A stretch of DNA of 64,000 nt from Aequitasia blattaphilus (GCF_024721305.1 NZ_JAMXOD010000004.1:124001-188000); one strand, 5' to 3'; positions 25,714-36,471 are shown, numbered from the stretch's first letter. The notes: generated by a model from the sequence alone, not told the origin. Numbers and translations: made by a program.

Positions 25714-26715
25714 ATGGGATTCATAGATGAGATTAAAGCAAAAGCAAGAGCAAACAAAAAAACTATCGTACTACCAGAAACCGAAGATATCCGTACCTAC
25801 GAGGCATGTGAAACAATTTTAAAAGAAGGTACTGCAAATGTTGTATTAGTTGGGAGTAAGGAAGAGGTAGAACAAAACAAAGGGTCTTTTGATGTGAGTG
25901 GGGCAACCATCGTTGATCCAAAAACAGACGAACACACAAGTGCTTATATCGAAAAGCTTGTAGAACTTAGACAGGCAAAGGGAATGACAGCACAAGAAGC
26001 GGAAAAACTTTTAACAACAAATTATCTTTACTACGGTGTGATGATGGTTAAGATGAAAGATGCAGATGGAATGGTAGCAGGAGCTTGTCATTCAACTGCT
26101 GAGACATTAAGACCAAGTCTTCAAATTTTAAAGACAAAACCAGGTACAAAACTAGTATCTTCCTTTTTCGTAATGGTTGTTCCAAATTGCGATATGGGAG
26201 CAGATGGTACATTTGTATTTTCAGACTGTGGTTTGGAACAAAATCCAGATTCAGAAAAGTTAGCGTCTATTAGTTTGTCTGCAGCGGAATCTTTCCGTTC
26301 CTTAGTTGGAAAAGAGCCCATTGTTGCTTTATTATCTCATTCAACAAAAGGAAGCGCAAAGCATCCTGACGTTGATAAAGTTGTGGAAGCTGTTAAAATT
26401 GCAAAAGCAGATGCACCTGAAGGTCTTATGATTGATGGAGAATTCCAACTTGATGCAGCAATCGTTCCCGAAATAGGAAAATCCAAAGCACCCGATAGCC
26501 CAGTAGCTGGTAATGCGAATGTATTAATTTTCCCAGATTTAGATGCTGGAAATATCGGTTACAAACTCGTACAAAGATTAGGAAATGCAGAAGCTTATGG
26601 TCCACTTACACAAGGTATTGCAGCTCCAGTTAATGATTTGTCCAGAGGATGTAGCGCACAGGATATCGTAGGTGTGGTAGCAATTACTGCTGTTCAGGCA
26701 ACTATCAACGAATAA
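25714..26715 (+). CDS. pta: Phosphate acetyltransferase
   Basis: Converts acetyl-CoA and phosphate to acetyl phosphate and CoA. The 333-residue protein is the short Pta form without the N-terminal DRTGG/P-loop extension. Family motifs are ETEDIRTYEA near the start, DGMVAGACHSTA, MGADGTFVFSDCG and the C-terminal LSRGCSAQDIVGVV. It is the first gene of pta-ackA, expressed from the promoter within the preceding dyad, and provides ATP from acetyl-CoA in fermentation. Confidence 0.96.
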   Translation: MGFIDEIKAKARANKKTIVLPETEDIRTYEACETILKEGTANVVLVGSKEEVEQNKGSFDVSGATIVDPKTDEHTSAYIEKLVELRQAKGMTAQEAEKLLTTNYLYYGVMMVKMKDADGMVAGACHSTAETLRPSLQILKTKPGTKLVSSFFVMVVPNCDMGADGTFVFSDCGLEQNPDSEKLASISLSAAESFRSLVGKEPIVALLSHSTKGSAKHPDVDKVVEAVKIAKADAPEGLMIDGEFQLDAAIVPEIGKSKAPDSPVAGNANVLIFPDLDAGNIGYKLVQRLGNAEAYGPLTQGIAAPVNDLSRGCSAQDIVGVVAITAVQATINE

Positions 26716-26733
26716 AGAGAGGTAAATGAGAAA

Positions 26734-27921
26734 ATGAATGTATTGGTAATTAATTGCGGAAGCTCTTCACTGAAATTTCAATTAATTGACACAGACAGCA
26801 AGGATATGCTTGCAAAGGGTATCTGTGAAAGAATCGGTATTGACGGAAGACTTGTGTATCAAAAGGCAGGCGGAGAAAAGGAAAAATCAGACAAGGCTAT
26901 GCCAACACATAATGAGGCAATCAAATATGTGCTGGAAGCATTACAAAATGAGGCAACTGGTGTAATCAAGTCGTTGGATGAAATTGGTGCAGTTGGGCAT
27001 AGAATTGTCCATGGTGCGGAAAATTTCACTGAATCTGTTGTTTTAAATGATGAAATCCTTGCAAAGATTGAAGAATGTAATGATTTAGCACCTCTTCACA
27101 ATCCAGCAAATTTAATCGGTGTACGTGCATGCCAGGATGCAATGCCAAGCACACCTATGATTGGTGTTTTTGACACAGCATTCCATCAGACAATGCCAGA
27201 ACATGCTTACATTTATGGTCTGCCATACGAATATTATGAAGATTATAAAGTGAGACGCTATGGTTTCCACGGAACAAGTCACAGCTTTGTTTCTAAAAGA
27301 GTAGCTGAAATCGTAGGAAAACCTGTTGAAGATTTAAAAATAATCGTTTGTCACTTAGGAAATGGATCCAGTATCTGTGCAGTTAAAAACGGAAAATCTG
27401 TAGATACATCCATGGGTCTTACTCCTCTTGAGGGGCTTGTAATGGGAACAAGATGCGGGGACGTAGATCCTGCTATCTTAGAATATCTTCATAATAAAAA
27501 AGGTTTTGATGTAGATGATATCATGAAGGTATTAAATAAAGAATCTGGAGTATATGGAATCTCTAAATTGTCCAGTGACTTCCGAGATTTAACAGATGCA
27601 AAACTAAAAGGCGACCATAAGGCAACCTTAGCATTAACTGTATTTGCTTACCGTGTTGCAAAATACATTGGAAGTTATGTAGCTGCCATGAACGGTGTTG
27701 ATGTAATTGCATTTACAGCAGGAATTGGAGAAAATGATGAGCTTGTGCGAGCTGATGTTATGCCATATCTTGGATATCTTGGAATCGAACTGGATGAAGA
27801 GGCAAACAATATTAGAGGTGAAGAAGTTACAATCTCAACAAAGGACTCAAAAGTGCAAGTAATGGTTGTTCCTACAAATGAGGAATTGGCAATTGCAAGA
27901 GAAACTGTAAATCTTCTTTAA
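26734..27921 (+). CDS. ackA: Acetate kinase
   Basis: Forms acetate and ATP from acetyl phosphate and ADP. The 395-residue ASKHA-fold enzyme starts VLVINCGSSSLKFQL, with VGHRIVHG, GVFDTAFHQTMP, the adenosine/phosphate loop HLGNGSSICAV, GTRCGDVDP and the C-terminal FTAGIGEN. It starts 18 nt after pta behind GAGAGG. A new promoter begins right after the stop and no hairpin is visible in between. Confidence 0.97.
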   Translation: MNVLVINCGSSSLKFQLIDTDSKDMLAKGICERIGIDGRLVYQKAGGEKEKSDKAMPTHNEAIKYVLEALQNEATGVIKSLDEIGAVGHRIVHGAENFTESVVLNDEILAKIEECNDLAPLHNPANLIGVRACQDAMPSTPMIGVFDTAFHQTMPEHAYIYGLPYEYYEDYKVRRYGFHGTSHSFVSKRVAEIVGKPVEDLKIIVCHLGNGSSICAVKNGKSVDTSMGLTPLEGLVMGTRCGDVDPAILEYLHNKKGFDVDDIMKVLNKESGVYGISKLSSDFRDLTDAKLKGDHKATLALTVFAYRVAKYIGSYVAAMNGVDVIAFTAGIGENDELVRADVMPYLGYLGIELDEEANNIRGEEVTISTKDSKVQVMVVPTNEELAIARETVNLL

Positions 27922-27926
27922 TTTTA

Positions 27927-27954
27927 TTGACAAATCCTTTTTATTTGATATAAT
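27927..27954 (+). promoter_or_regulatory. Strong promoter of yceD-rpmF
   Basis: Perfect TTGACA (27927-27932), 16 bp, perfect TATAAT (27949-27954) preceded by TGA (extended -10). It is the strongest promoter match in the window. Confidence 0.85.
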
Positions 27955-27980
27955 AGTTTAGGTGTGAATAGGAGCGAACG

Positions 27981-28433
27981 ATGTTGATTAATCTATCCGA
28001 TGTTTTGTCTGACAATCATAATGATATTGACCTACAGGTTCATGTTGATTTAAAGGAATTTGAAATTGGACAAAAAGTTTTCCAAGTTCTAAATAATCCT
28101 TCTCTGTCTGTGTTCATTCAGTATGCAGGCGAAGGAAAAGTAGATGTAAAAGGAGAAACTTGTCTTGAATTTATGATTCCCTGCGACAGATGCTTATCGG
28201 AAGTGAAAGAAATAATACCTGTTCATATTGACAGAAGGCTTGATACAAATGAAATTGACGGATATAGCCTGGATATTAACGAACTCATCATGGATGAGCT
28301 TGTTGTAGGGTGGCCCACAAAGATTCTTTGTAAGGATGACTGCAAAGGAATTTCATGGGATAATCCAGATGCAGATTTGGATCCACGAATGTCAGTTATC
28401 CGCGATATATTTAAGAATTGTAAGGAGGTGTAA
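27981..28433 (+). CDS. yceD: YceD/DUF177 family protein
   Basis: A 150-residue protein with the DUF177 core: CDRCL (residues about 71-75), then a late DCKG/C motif (LCKDDCKGISWDNPDADLDPRM), which probably binds a metal. The family is nearly always encoded just before rpmF, as here, and has been linked to 23S rRNA processing or accumulation in bacteria and plants. The function is inferred from that literature. AGGAGC precedes the ATG; transcription would start about 20 nt upstream. Confidence 0.9.
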   Translation: MLINLSDVLSDNHNDIDLQVHVDLKEFEIGQKVFQVLNNPSLSVFIQYAGEGKVDVKGETCLEFMIPCDRCLSEVKEIIPVHIDRRLDTNEIDGYSLDINELIMDELVVGWPTKILCKDDCKGISWDNPDADLDPRMSVIRDIFKNCKEV

Positions 28434-28436
28434 CCT

Positions 28437-28616
28437 ATGTCAATTTGTCCAAAGAATAAATCTTCTAAAGGCAGAAGAGATAAGAGAAGAGCAAACTGGA
28501 AAATGAGCGTACCAAACTTAGTAAAGTGCAGTAAATGTGGTGAACTTATGATGCCTCATAGAGTATGTAAGGCTTGCGGCTCTTATAACAAAAAGGAAGT
28601 AATTAGTGTAGACTAA
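28437..28616 (+). CDS. rpmF: Large ribosomal subunit protein bL32
   Basis: A 59-residue protein: MSICPKNKSSKGRRDKRR at the start, then a zinc-binding CSKCGE...CKACG, the four-cysteine form of L32. It begins four bases after the yceD stop, with TAAGGAGGTG spanning that stop as binding site, so the two are translationally linked. It is short but has full family length. Confidence 0.97.
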   Translation: MSICPKNKSSKGRRDKRRANWKMSVPNLVKCSKCGELMMPHRVCKACGSYNKKEVISVD

Positions 28617-28625
28617 GGAATATGC

Positions 28626-28665
28626 AAAAGATGCAACGCAAAACGTTGCATCTTTTCTGTTTTTC
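28626..28665 (+). terminator. Terminator after rpmF
   Basis: AAAAGATGCAACG (28626-28638) pairs perfectly over 13 bp with CGTTGCATCTTTT (28644-28656) around CAAAA, followed by CTGTTTTTC. Confidence 0.88.
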
Positions 28666-28674
28666 TAGTAGAAT
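28646..28674 (+). promoter_or_regulatory. Promoter of plsX inside the rpmF terminator
   Basis: TTGCAT (28646-28651, in the right arm of the terminator stem), 17 bp, TAGAAT (28669-28674). CTAGTA (28665-28670) and TACTAG (28686-28691) flank the predicted start as an inverted repeat that might bind a lipid regulator. Confidence 0.5.
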
Positions 28675-28704
28675 TACTTTTAGAGTACTAGGAGGAAATA
28701 AAAG

Positions 28705-29715
28705 ATGCAGGAAATAACAACAGTAGCCCTAGATGCTATGGGTGGTGATAATGCACCCCAGGAAATTGTTCTTGGTGCCGTAAAAGCAACAAATGAGAGA
28801 AGGGATTTAAAAGTTCTTTTGGTAGGAGATGAAGCGGCGATAAAAAATTCTCTTTCTTCTCACAGCTATAAAGAGAACCAGATAGAGATTGTCCCGGCAA
28901 GTGAAGTAATTGAAACTTCTGAAGCCCCAGTAAATGCCATTCGAAAGAAAAAAGATTCCTCTATTGTAGTGGGAATGAAATTGGTTAAGGAAAAGAAAGC
29001 CGATGCCTTTGTATCTGCAGGAAGTTCCGGTGCTATTTTAGTAGGTGGGCAAGTCATTATTGGACGTATCAAGGGAGTGGAACGCGCTCCAATGGCTCCG
29101 CTGATTCCAACCGATAAAGGAATTTCACTTTTGGTGGACAGTGGTGCTAATGTAGATGCTAGAGCTTCTCATTTAGTACAGTTTGCAAAGATGGGCTCTA
29201 TTTATATTGAACACGTAATTGGGAAAAAGAATCCAAAAGTCGCCCTTGTTAATGTGGGTGCTGAAGAAGAAAAAGGAAATGCTCTTGTAAAGGAAACCTT
29301 TCCTCTTCTTAAGGCAGAAAAAGATATTAATTTTGTTGGAAGCGTAGAAGCTCGGGATATTCCTTATGGAGAAGTGGACGTAGTTGTAGCAGAAGGCTTT
29401 GCCGGCAATATTATTATAAAAATGTATGAAGGTGTTGGCGGAGTACTTTTTAAGAAGATAAAGGACAGTTTATTATCGAATCTTAGAAGCAAAATAGGAG
29501 CATTACTCATTAAACCAGCCTTAAAAGGAATGATGAAATCCTTTGATGCAACGGAATATGGCGGTGCGCCGCTGTTAGGTTTAAACGCTCTGGTTGTAAA
29601 AACCCATGGGAATGCAAAATCGAAAGAAATTCGTAACACCTTGATTCAATGTATCACCTTTAAAGAACAAAAAATAAGCGATAAAATTCGAGAAAGTATC
29701 GTAAAGGAGGACTAA
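28705..29715 (+). CDS. plsX: Phosphate acyltransferase PlsX
   Basis: Makes acyl phosphate from acyl-ACP and phosphate, the donor for PlsY in phospholipid synthesis; a peripheral membrane enzyme. The 336-residue protein starts VALDAMGGDNAP, the PlsX signature, with SAGSSGAILVG and EGFAGNIIIKMYEG later. AGGAGG precedes the ATG. It is followed three bases later by acpP, whose product carries its substrate, and then rnc-smc-ftsY, a common Firmicute order. fabD/fabG/fabF are not here. Confidence 0.95.
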   Translation: MQEITTVALDAMGGDNAPQEIVLGAVKATNERRDLKVLLVGDEAAIKNSLSSHSYKENQIEIVPASEVIETSEAPVNAIRKKKDSSIVVGMKLVKEKKADAFVSAGSSGAILVGGQVIIGRIKGVERAPMAPLIPTDKGISLLVDSGANVDARASHLVQFAKMGSIYIEHVIGKKNPKVALVNVGAEEEKGNALVKETFPLLKAEKDINFVGSVEARDIPYGEVDVVVAEGFAGNIIIKMYEGVGGVLFKKIKDSLLSNLRSKIGALLIKPALKGMMKSFDATEYGGAPLLGLNALVVKTHGNAKSKEIRNTLIQCITFKEQKISDKIRESIVKED

Positions 29716-29718
29716 GGT

Positions 29719-29952
29719 ATGGAGTTTGAAAAGTTAAAGGAGATTATTGTGGATGTTCTAAATACGAACCCATCTGAAATTACCACAGACACCACTTTTG
29801 TGGATGATTTAGGAGCAGATTCTTTAGATATTTTTCAAATAATAATGGGAATCGAAGAAACCTTCGATATTGAAATCAGCAATGAAGATGCCGAAAAAAT
29901 TGTAACAGTTGGAGATGCAGTTGAGCAGATAAAAAATGCATCAAATGATTAG
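29719..29952 (+). CDS. acpP: Acyl carrier protein
   Basis: A 77-residue acidic four-helix protein with the phosphopantetheine site Ser35 in GADSLDIFQ. It carries growing acyl chains in fatty-acid synthesis and supplies PlsX. It is three bases downstream of plsX, with GGAGGAC within the plsX end as ribosome binding site. A terminator-like hairpin follows immediately, before rnc. Confidence 0.96.
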   Translation: MEFEKLKEIIVDVLNTNPSEITTDTTFVDDLGADSLDIFQIIMGIEETFDIEISNEDAEKIVTVGDAVEQIKNASND

Positions 29953-29959
29953 AGGATTG

Positions 29960-29988
29960 GGGGTTGTTGTTTTACGACAACCCCTTTT
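29960..29988 (+). terminator. Terminator/attenuator between acpP and rnc
   Basis: GGGGTTGTTGT (29960-29970) pairs with ACGACAACCCC (29974-29984), 11 bp with one G-U and loop TTT, followed by TTTT. No promoter is visible before rnc, so some transcripts must read through. Confidence 0.75.
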
Positions 29989-29999
29989 ATGAGGCGCAT

Positions 30000-30695
30000 A
30001 TGGAAAAAGATTATCAAAAATTAATGGAAGAAATCAAGTATCGGTTTCACGATGAAAAACTATTACTAAACGCACTGAGGCATAGTTCTTATATTAATGA
30101 ACACAATTTACCAAAGGAGGATAGCAATGAACGTTTGGAATTTTTGGGAGATGCCGTTTTAGAATTGATTTCAAGTGAATTTTTGTTTTATGAGCATCCA
30201 GGTATGGCAGAAGGAAATCTCACGAAACAAAGAGCCAGCATGGTGTGTGAACCGGCTCTGGCATACAGTGCAAGAAAAATAAACTTAGGTGACTATTTAT
30301 ATTTAGGTAAAGGTGAGGACAATACCGGTGGAAGAAAACGTGATTCGGTAACGTCTGACGCTTTTGAAGCTTTGATTGGAGCAATATACTTAGATGGTGG
30401 TCTTGCTAGTGCAAAAGAGTTTATTCATCAATTTGTTTTAGATGATGCTGAAAAAAAGAAGCTCTTTTATGATAGCAAGACTATCCTTCAAGAACTGATA
30501 CAAAGCAACTATAAAGATCCAATAGAATATATACTCTTGGGAGAAGAAGGACCTGACCATGATAAATCCTTTTACGCTCAAGTAAAAGTGGGAAAACAAA
30601 CCTTTGGAAAAGGTAAAGGACGTACGAAAAAAGCGGCTGAACAAGAGGCGGCATATCATACGATATTGTCCTTGAATAAGAAAATCAAACGATAG
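30000..30695 (+). CDS. rnc: Ribonuclease III
   Basis: Cleaves double-stranded RNA in rRNA and mRNA processing, with Mg2+. The 231-residue protein has the catalytic signature NERLEFLGD at 43-51 (Asp51), the second acidic motif [10 protein letters not shown], and a C-terminal double-stranded-RNA-binding domain from about residue 157 ([13 protein letters not shown] to [14 protein letters not shown]). ATG 30000 follows GAGG; an in-frame TTG at 29964 lies within the terminator stem and is unlikely. smc follows at once. Confidence 0.95.
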   Translation: MEKDYQKLMEEIKYRFHDEKLLLNALRHSSYINEHNLPKEDSNERLEFLGDAVLELISSEFLFYEHPGMAEGNLTKQRASMVCEPALAYSARKINLGDYLYLGKGEDNTGGRKRDSVTSDAFEALIGAIYLDGGLASAKEFIHQFVLDDAEKKKLFYDSKTILQELIQSNYKDPIEYILLGEEGPDHDKSFYAQVKVGKQTFGKGKGRTKKAAEQEAAYHTILSLNKKIKR

Positions 30696-30703
30696 GGGAT
30701 AGT

Positions 30704-33700
30704 ATGTATCTAAAAAGTATAGAAGTGCAAGGATTTAAGTCCTTTGCCCATAAGATAAAATTTGATTTCAGTAATGGAATTACTGCAATTGTTGGTCCGA
30801 ATGGAAGCGGTAAAAGCAATGTTGCGGATGCCGTTCGCTGGGTTTTAGGAGAGCAAAGAATAAAGCAGCTTCGAGGCGGAACAATGCAGGACGTTATTTT
30901 CTCTGGCACAGAGAATCGAAAGCCACTAAGCTATGCTTCTGTTGCCATTACCTTGGATAACACAGATCACCAATTAGCAATTGATTATAAAGAAGTTACG
31001 GTAACACGAAAACTCTACCGCTCTGGTGAAAGTGAATATTTGATTAATGGCTCAACTTGCCGTCTAAAAGATATTAATGAGCTTTTTTATGATACTGGAA
31101 TCGGAAAAGAAGGTTACTCTATCATTGGACAAGGTCAAATCGATAAGATTCTCAGCGGAAAACCAGAGGAAAGACGAGAACTTTTTGATGAAGCAGCAGG
31201 AATTGTTAAGTTTAAACGCAGGAAAAATGCGTCTTTGAAAAAGCTGGATGATGAAAGACAGAACTTGGTACGTGTCAGAGACATTCTATCTGAATTAGAA
31301 ATGCAGGTCGGACCTTTAGCGAAGCAATCTGAAAAAGCAAAAAAGTACTTAGAAAAAAAAGCCGAGCTAAAATCTTATGATATCAATCTGTTTTTGGTGG
31401 AAAGCCAACGTATAAAAGGGCAGTTAAAAGAGCAAGAGGCTCTTTTAGCAAATGCAAAATCAGAACTTTTAGAAAATACCAAAAAGTATGACCAAATGAA
31501 AATAGAATATCGAGAAATTGAAAATGCCCTGGAAAAAATTGAGCAGGAAGTTGAACAATTCTCCAGTAAGAGAAATGAAACCCTTCTCTTAAAGCAAGAA
31601 CTGGAAAATAAAATTGCTCTCTATAATGAACAGATTCGAAGTGCCAAGCAAAGCGATGAACACTTTGAAAGCAGACAGAAGACTTTGTTGGATGACATTC
31701 AGACAAAAGAAGAAGTGCTGGCGAATTACAAAAAGGAAGAAGAGGAGCTGCTCTTAACACTTGCAAAAAAGAAAGAAGAAAGAGACCTCCAAAAAAATTC
31801 ATTGGTTGATGCTCAAACTCAAATTGCAACCTTAAGTAATGAAGTGGAAACAAAAAAGGCAGATATCATCGACCTGTTAAACACAAGAGCGTCTACGAAG
31901 GGTAAAATACAAAAGTACCGAACCATGCTGGAACAGCTGGAGGCCAAAAGTAAGGAACTAAAAACCCGTATTATTGATGAAAAAAACGAAGAAAAAAGCG
32001 TTGAAAACGCTGTGAAAGAGCATGAGTCTGAGTTGAAAAATATTTCCGGAATTATTCTGGAGAAAAAAGCAGACATTGACAGTAGAGAAGCTGGAATAAA
32101 AGAGCAAGAAACTCTTTTAAAGGAAAAAAATGATTCTTTTGCTTTAGGACAAAAAACATTTCACCGAGAGCATTCCCGACTTGAATCTTTGAAGAATATT
32201 ACGGAAAGATACGATGGATACGGCAATAGTATCCGAAAGGTCATGGAACGAAAAAAGGAAGAAATCGGTCTTGTAGGTGTTGTAGCTGATATCATCCAGG
32301 TAGATAAGGACTACGAGATTGCAATCGAGACGGCACTAGGAGGAAGCATTCAAAACATCGTTACGGAAGATGAGAGTACCGCCAAAAGAATGATAAATTA
32401 TCTCAAGAAAAACAAATTCGGCCGTGCTACGTTTCTACCTCTTACCTCCATTCGTACTTATAAATCATTTTACAATCAAGATGCTTTAAATGAGTCAGGG
32501 GTAGTTGGACTCGCCAGCAGCCTGGCAAAAACACAGGACAAATATCAGGACCTATGTGAATTCCTGTTGGGTAGAACCTTAGTCGTTGATCACATTGATT
32601 CTGGCGTAAAAATCGCAAAAAAATACAAGCAATCTCTGCGGATTGTTACGTTAGAAGGAGAGCTTATCAATCCCGGTGGGAGTATGACTGGAGGTGCTTT
32701 TAAAAATACCAGCAACCTTCTTAGTCGAAAAAGAGAGATTGAAGAATTTGAAAAATCCGTTAAGCTTTTGAAGCAAGAAATGGATGCCTTGGAAGGTGAA
32801 ATTTCTCAGATCAAAGAACAAAGAGCCAAACTTTACAAGGAAATTGATGAAATAAATGCAAATTTGAAGGAAGAATTTGTACGGCAAAACACCGCCAAAA
32901 TGAATTTAGATGCCTCTATTGCAAGACAGAAATCATTGGAATTTAAACTTGAAAACAACCTTGCAAATCTGGAGGATACCAACCGTCAAATTGATGAGAT
33001 TAAAGAAAACCAGGAATCGATTCAAGTGGAATTGGATACCTCTGAGAATCTGGAGCAAAATTTACAAAAAGAAATCGAGGAACGCCAAAATTCTTTGCGT
33101 ACTTTAAATGATGAGGAAAAAAAGGCCCTAACCCTTTCCGAAAAAGGGCAACTGGATCTTGCCGCAATGGAGCAAAAACATTCTTATACACAAGAAAATA
33201 TTGAGCGTGTATTGGGAGAAATTGCGAAGGACAATGAGGCTTTGAAAGAACTTGCTCAAAGCAAAGGAGACTCAAAAAAAGAAGTTGAAGAAAAGGAAGC
33301 CCAAATTGAAGCACTTTTAAAGAACATTGAGGATTCAAAAGAAATCGTCATTGAAATCGATGGTGAAATTGAAAAACAAAAAAAGCTGCGTGAAGAGCTC
33401 AATAGTAAAAACTCAACATTTCTTGAGAACCGAGATGAAGTCTCTGCTCATATGAGTGAGCTGGAAAAAGAAATTTTCCGTCTAGAAAGCCGTGAAGAAA
33501 ATCTGAACCAATCGAAAGATAAACTGATTGGATATATGTGGGAAGAATATGAACTCACTCTTAACGGAGCAATGGAATTAAAAGATGAAACTCTTACTGA
33601 TCTTGGGAAAATGCGTAAACGAATCGGAGAGCTCAAGAGTGAAATACGGAGCCTTGGAGATGTTAATGTTAATGCAATCGAAGATTATAAGCAGGTTCAA

Positions 33701-34264
33701 AGCCGTTATGAATTTTTAAAGACACAGCATGATGACTTAATTGAAGCCGAAAAAACATTAATGCAAATCATTGAAGAATTAGATCAAGCAATGAGGAAAC
33801 AATTCAACGATCAATTCGGCCGCATTTGTGAAGAGTTTAATAAGGTGTTTAAGGAGTTGTTCGGTGGTGGAAAAGGGACTTTAGAGCTAACGGAAGGTGA
33901 AGACATTCTTGAGGCTGGCATTAAAATCATTGCGCAACCACCTGGAAAAAAACTGCAAAACATGATGCAGTTGTCTGGTGGAGAAAAAGCATTGACAGCT
34001 ATATCATTACTCTTTGCCATTCAAAACTTAAAGCCTTCACCATTTTGTCTCTTAGACGAAATTGAGGCGGCATTAGATGATAGTAATGTCGGCCGTTTCG
34101 CCAATTATCTCCATAAGCTGACGAAAAACACCCAGTTTATTGTCATTACCCACAGACGTGGTACCATGACTGCTGCAGATAGACTCTACGGTATTACCAT
34201 GCAGGAAAAAGGAATATCAACCTTAGTATCTGTTAGCTTACTGGAAAACGAATTGAGTAAATAA
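30704..34264 (+). CDS. smc: Chromosome partition protein SMC
   Basis: An 1186-residue ATPase that forms the ring of the chromosome-condensing SMC-ScpAB complex. Walker A GPNGSGKS is at 31-38, followed by [10 protein letters not shown]. Two long coiled coils (about 170-500 and 680-1020) flank the hinge with GNS-rich SMTGGAF near its end. The ABC signature LSGGEKA is at 1090-1096, followed by the Walker B region [13 protein letters not shown]. It lies 8 nt after rnc and 14 nt before ftsY, the usual rnc-smc-ftsY order. Confidence 0.97.
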   Translation: MYLKSIEVQGFKSFAHKIKFDFSNGITAIVGPNGSGKSNVADAVRWVLGEQRIKQLRGGTMQDVIFSGTENRKPLSYASVAITLDNTDHQLAIDYKEVTVTRKLYRSGESEYLINGSTCRLKDINELFYDTGIGKEGYSIIGQGQIDKILSGKPEERRELFDEAAGIVKFKRRKNASLKKLDDERQNLVRVRDILSELEMQVGPLAKQSEKAKKYLEKKAELKSYDINLFLVESQRIKGQLKEQEALLANAKSELLENTKKYDQMKIEYREIENALEKIEQEVEQFSSKRNETLLLKQELENKIALYNEQIRSAKQSDEHFESRQKTLLDDIQTKEEVLANYKKEEEELLLTLAKKKEERDLQKNSLVDAQTQIATLSNEVETKKADIIDLLNTRASTKGKIQKYRTMLEQLEAKSKELKTRIIDEKNEEKSVENAVKEHESELKNISGIILEKKADIDSREAGIKEQETLLKEKNDSFALGQKTFHREHSRLESLKNITERYDGYGNSIRKVMERKKEEIGLVGVVADIIQVDKDYEIAIETALGGSIQNIVTEDESTAKRMINYLKKNKFGRATFLPLTSIRTYKSFYNQDALNESGVVGLASSLAKTQDKYQDLCEFLLGRTLVVDHIDSGVKIAKKYKQSLRIVTLEGELINPGGSMTGGAFKNTSNLLSRKREIEEFEKSVKLLKQEMDALEGEISQIKEQRAKLYKEIDEINANLKEEFVRQNTAKMNLDASIARQKSLEFKLENNLANLEDTNRQIDEIKENQESIQVELDTSENLEQNLQKEIEERQNSLRTLNDEEKKALTLSEKGQLDLAAMEQKHSYTQENIERVLGEIAKDNEALKELAQSKGDSKKEVEEKEAQIEALLKNIEDSKEIVIEIDGEIEKQKKLREELNSKNSTFLENRDEVSAHMSELEKEIFRLESREENLNQSKDKLIGYMWEEYELTLNGAMELKDETLTDLGKMRKRIGELKSEIRSLGDVNVNAIEDYKQVQSRYEFLKTQHDDLIEAEKTLMQIIEELDQAMRKQFNDQFGRICEEFNKVFKELFGGGKGTLELTEGEDILEAGIKIIAQPPGKKLQNMMQLSGGEKALTAISLLFAIQNLKPSPFCLLDEIEAALDDSNVGRFANYLHKLTKNTQFIVITHRRGTMTAADRLYGITMQEKGISTLVSVSLLENELSK

Positions 34265-34278
34265 GGAAAGGATTGTAA

Positions 34279-35214
34279 ATGGAAAACGAAAATAAAAAGG
34301 AAGGTTTTTTTTCAAAACTAGTATCTGGACTTACGAAAACAAGAGATAATATTATTTCAGGTATTGACAGTGTTTTTAACGGATTCTCAAATATCGATGA
34401 AGAATTTTATGAAGAACTGGAAGAAATCCTTATTATGGGAGACTTAGGAGTTGAAACCACGGAAAATATCTTAGACGAGTTAAAGGCCAAGGTAAAAGAA
34501 AATCATATTAAGGAGCCAAAGGATTGTAAGGAATTACTTTTAGAAAGTATTAAAAATCAAATGTCTTTATCGGAAGATGCGTATGATTTTGAGGATAAAA
34601 GAACTGTCATTTTAGTGATCGGTGTAAATGGAGTAGGAAAAACAACAACCATTGGAAAGCTCTCCAGTCAATTTAAAGAAAAAGGGAAAAAGGTTATTTT
34701 AGCAGCGGCAGATACTTTTCGTGCTGCAGCGACAGAACAGTTAAAAGAATGGGCAAATCGCGCCGGTGTTGATATTATAAGCGGTAGTGAGGGCGCCGAT
34801 CCCGGCTCAATAGTGTTTGATGCTGTTGCAGCAGCAAAAGCGCGAAATGCAGACATTTTAATCTGTGACACGGCTGGACGACTCCATAACAAAAAGAACC
34901 TAATGGATGAATTAGGGAAATTAAATAAAATTATTAATCGGGAATTTGAAGGTGTTAATCGGGAAACCTTTGTCGTTTTAGATGCAACCACAGGACAAAA
35001 TGCTCTTATGCAGGCTAAGGAATTTAACGAAGTTGCAGATGTTACAGGAGTCATTTTAACAAAAATGGATGGAACTGCAAAAGGCGGCATTGCGATTGCC
35101 ATAGAGTCAGAACTTGAGATACCTGTTAAATATATCGGGGTAGGAGAAGGAATCAATGATTTGCAAAGATTTGATCCCGAAACCTTCGTCTCAGCTTTAT
35201 TTGCTGAATCATAA
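34279..35214 (+). CDS. ftsY: Signal recognition particle receptor FtsY
   Basis: GTPase that docks the SRP-ribosome complex at the membrane. The 311-residue protein has a short N-terminal extension, an N domain (about 15-95) and the NG GTPase domain: P-loop GVNGVGKTT at 115-123, DTAGR at 197-201 and TKMD at 261-264. The insertion box (ADTFRAAATEQL) is present. It lies 14 nt after smc behind GGAAAGGA. Confidence 0.97.
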   Translation: MENENKKEGFFSKLVSGLTKTRDNIISGIDSVFNGFSNIDEEFYEELEEILIMGDLGVETTENILDELKAKVKENHIKEPKDCKELLLESIKNQMSLSEDAYDFEDKRTVILVIGVNGVGKTTTIGKLSSQFKEKGKKVILAAADTFRAAATEQLKEWANRAGVDIISGSEGADPGSIVFDAVAAAKARNADILICDTAGRLHNKKNLMDELGKLNKIINREFEGVNRETFVVLDATTGQNALMQAKEFNEVADVTGVILTKMDGTAKGGIAIAIESELEIPVKYIGVGEGINDLQRFDPETFVSALFAES

Positions 35215-35234
35215 AAGGAAAAGGAGGAAAAAAT

Positions 35235-36449
35235 ATGTTAACACTAAAAAGTTTTGAACGTGCCAGTGAACTTGTCAAAAAAGTCACAAGCCCAACAAAA
35301 CTCGTACCAAGTGAATATCTTTCCGCACAAACCGGTGCAAAGATATATTTAAAGCCAGAGAATATGCAATATACAGGCTCTTACAAAGTGAGAGGTGCAT
35401 ATTATAAAATTAGTCAATTATCTGATGAGGAGAGAAAAAAGGGATTAATTACGGCTTCTGCCGGAAACCATGCTCAGGGAGTTGCCTACGCAGCGCAAAA
35501 ATATGGCTGTAAAGCCGTTATTGTAATGCCCATGGTTACGCCACTGATTAAAGTAAATCGTACCAAAAGCTATGGAGCAGAAGTGATACTTCATGGAGAT
35601 GTCTATGATGATGCTTGTTCCTATGCTTATGAATTAGCAAAAGAAAAGGGCTATACCTTTGTACATCCCTTTGATGACTTAGCCGTTGCAACGGGGCAGG
35701 GTAGTATTGCTATGGAAATTGTAAAAGAACTTCCAACAGTGGATTATATTATCGTTCCAATAGGAGGTGGTGGGCTTTCTACTGGTGTGGCAACTCTCGC
35801 AAAAATGCTTAATCCAAGTATTAAAGTCATTGGTGTAGAGCCGGCAAATGCCGCTAGTATGTCTGCCGCTTTTGAAGAAGGCGAACCAGTTACTTTAGGA
35901 AGTGCCGACACCATTGCTGATGGTACGGCTGTAAAGAGAATTGGAGAGAAAATTTTCCCTTATGCAAAGAAAAACATTGATAAAATTATTACGGTGGAAG
36001 ATGATGATTTGATTGCAGCCTTTTTAGATATGGTTGAAAATCATAAAATGATTGTTGAAAACTCAGGACTACTGTCTGTTGCAGCATTGAAACAACTTAA
36101 TTTGAAAGACAAGAAAGTTGTTTGTGTTTTAAGTGGCGGAAATATGGATGTTATTACCATGTCCTCCATTGTTCAGCACGGGCTTATTAAAAGAGATCGC
36201 ATTTTCTCTGTATCGGTATTACTATCTGATAAGCCGGGAGAATTAGTGAAAGTTGCGTCTATTATTGCTGAGGTACAAGGGAATGTTATAAAGCTTGACC
36301 ACAATCAGTTTGTAAGCACCAACCGAAATGCAGCGGTAGAACTTCGTATCACAATGGAGTCTTTCGGAACTGAGCATAAAGAACAGATATTAAAGGCTTT
36401 AGAAGACGCAGGATATAGACCACGATTAATTGGAGCAAAATTATACTAG
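35235..36449 (+). CDS. ilvA: Threonine ammonia-lyase with C-terminal ACT domain
   Basis: Deaminates threonine to 2-oxobutyrate with PLP. The 404-residue protein has PLP-lysine Lys51 in [18 protein letters not shown], the phosphate-binding glycine loop GGGGLSTG and a C-terminal ACT-like domain (about 325-404, [16 protein letters not shown]). The single short ACT domain resembles the 400-residue TdcB/IlvA group rather than the 500-residue enzyme with two ACT-like domains. It could serve isoleucine synthesis or threonine catabolism. AGGAGG precedes the ATG, and icd follows 22 nt later. Confidence 0.88.
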   Translation: MLTLKSFERASELVKKVTSPTKLVPSEYLSAQTGAKIYLKPENMQYTGSYKVRGAYYKISQLSDEERKKGLITASAGNHAQGVAYAAQKYGCKAVIVMPMVTPLIKVNRTKSYGAEVILHGDVYDDACSYAYELAKEKGYTFVHPFDDLAVATGQGSIAMEIVKELPTVDYIIVPIGGGGLSTGVATLAKMLNPSIKVIGVEPANAASMSAAFEEGEPVTLGSADTIADGTAVKRIGEKIFPYAKKNIDKIITVEDDDLIAAFLDMVENHKMIVENSGLLSVAALKQLNLKDKKVVCVLSGGNMDVITMSSIVQHGLIKRDRIFSVSVLLSDKPGELVKVASIIAEVQGNVIKLDHNQFVSTNRNAAVELRITMESFGTEHKEQILKALEDAGYRPRLIGAKLY

Positions 36450-36471
36450 ACTTAACTTAAAGGAGACTCAA

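Noticed and set aside
29964-29999. TTG start extending rnc by 12 residues
   Set aside because: It lies within the acpP terminator stem; GAGG precedes the ATG at 30000.
34668-35156. 162-codon open frame antisense to ftsY
   Set aside because: Serine/isoleucine-rich shadow of the ftsY GTPase domain; no independent support.
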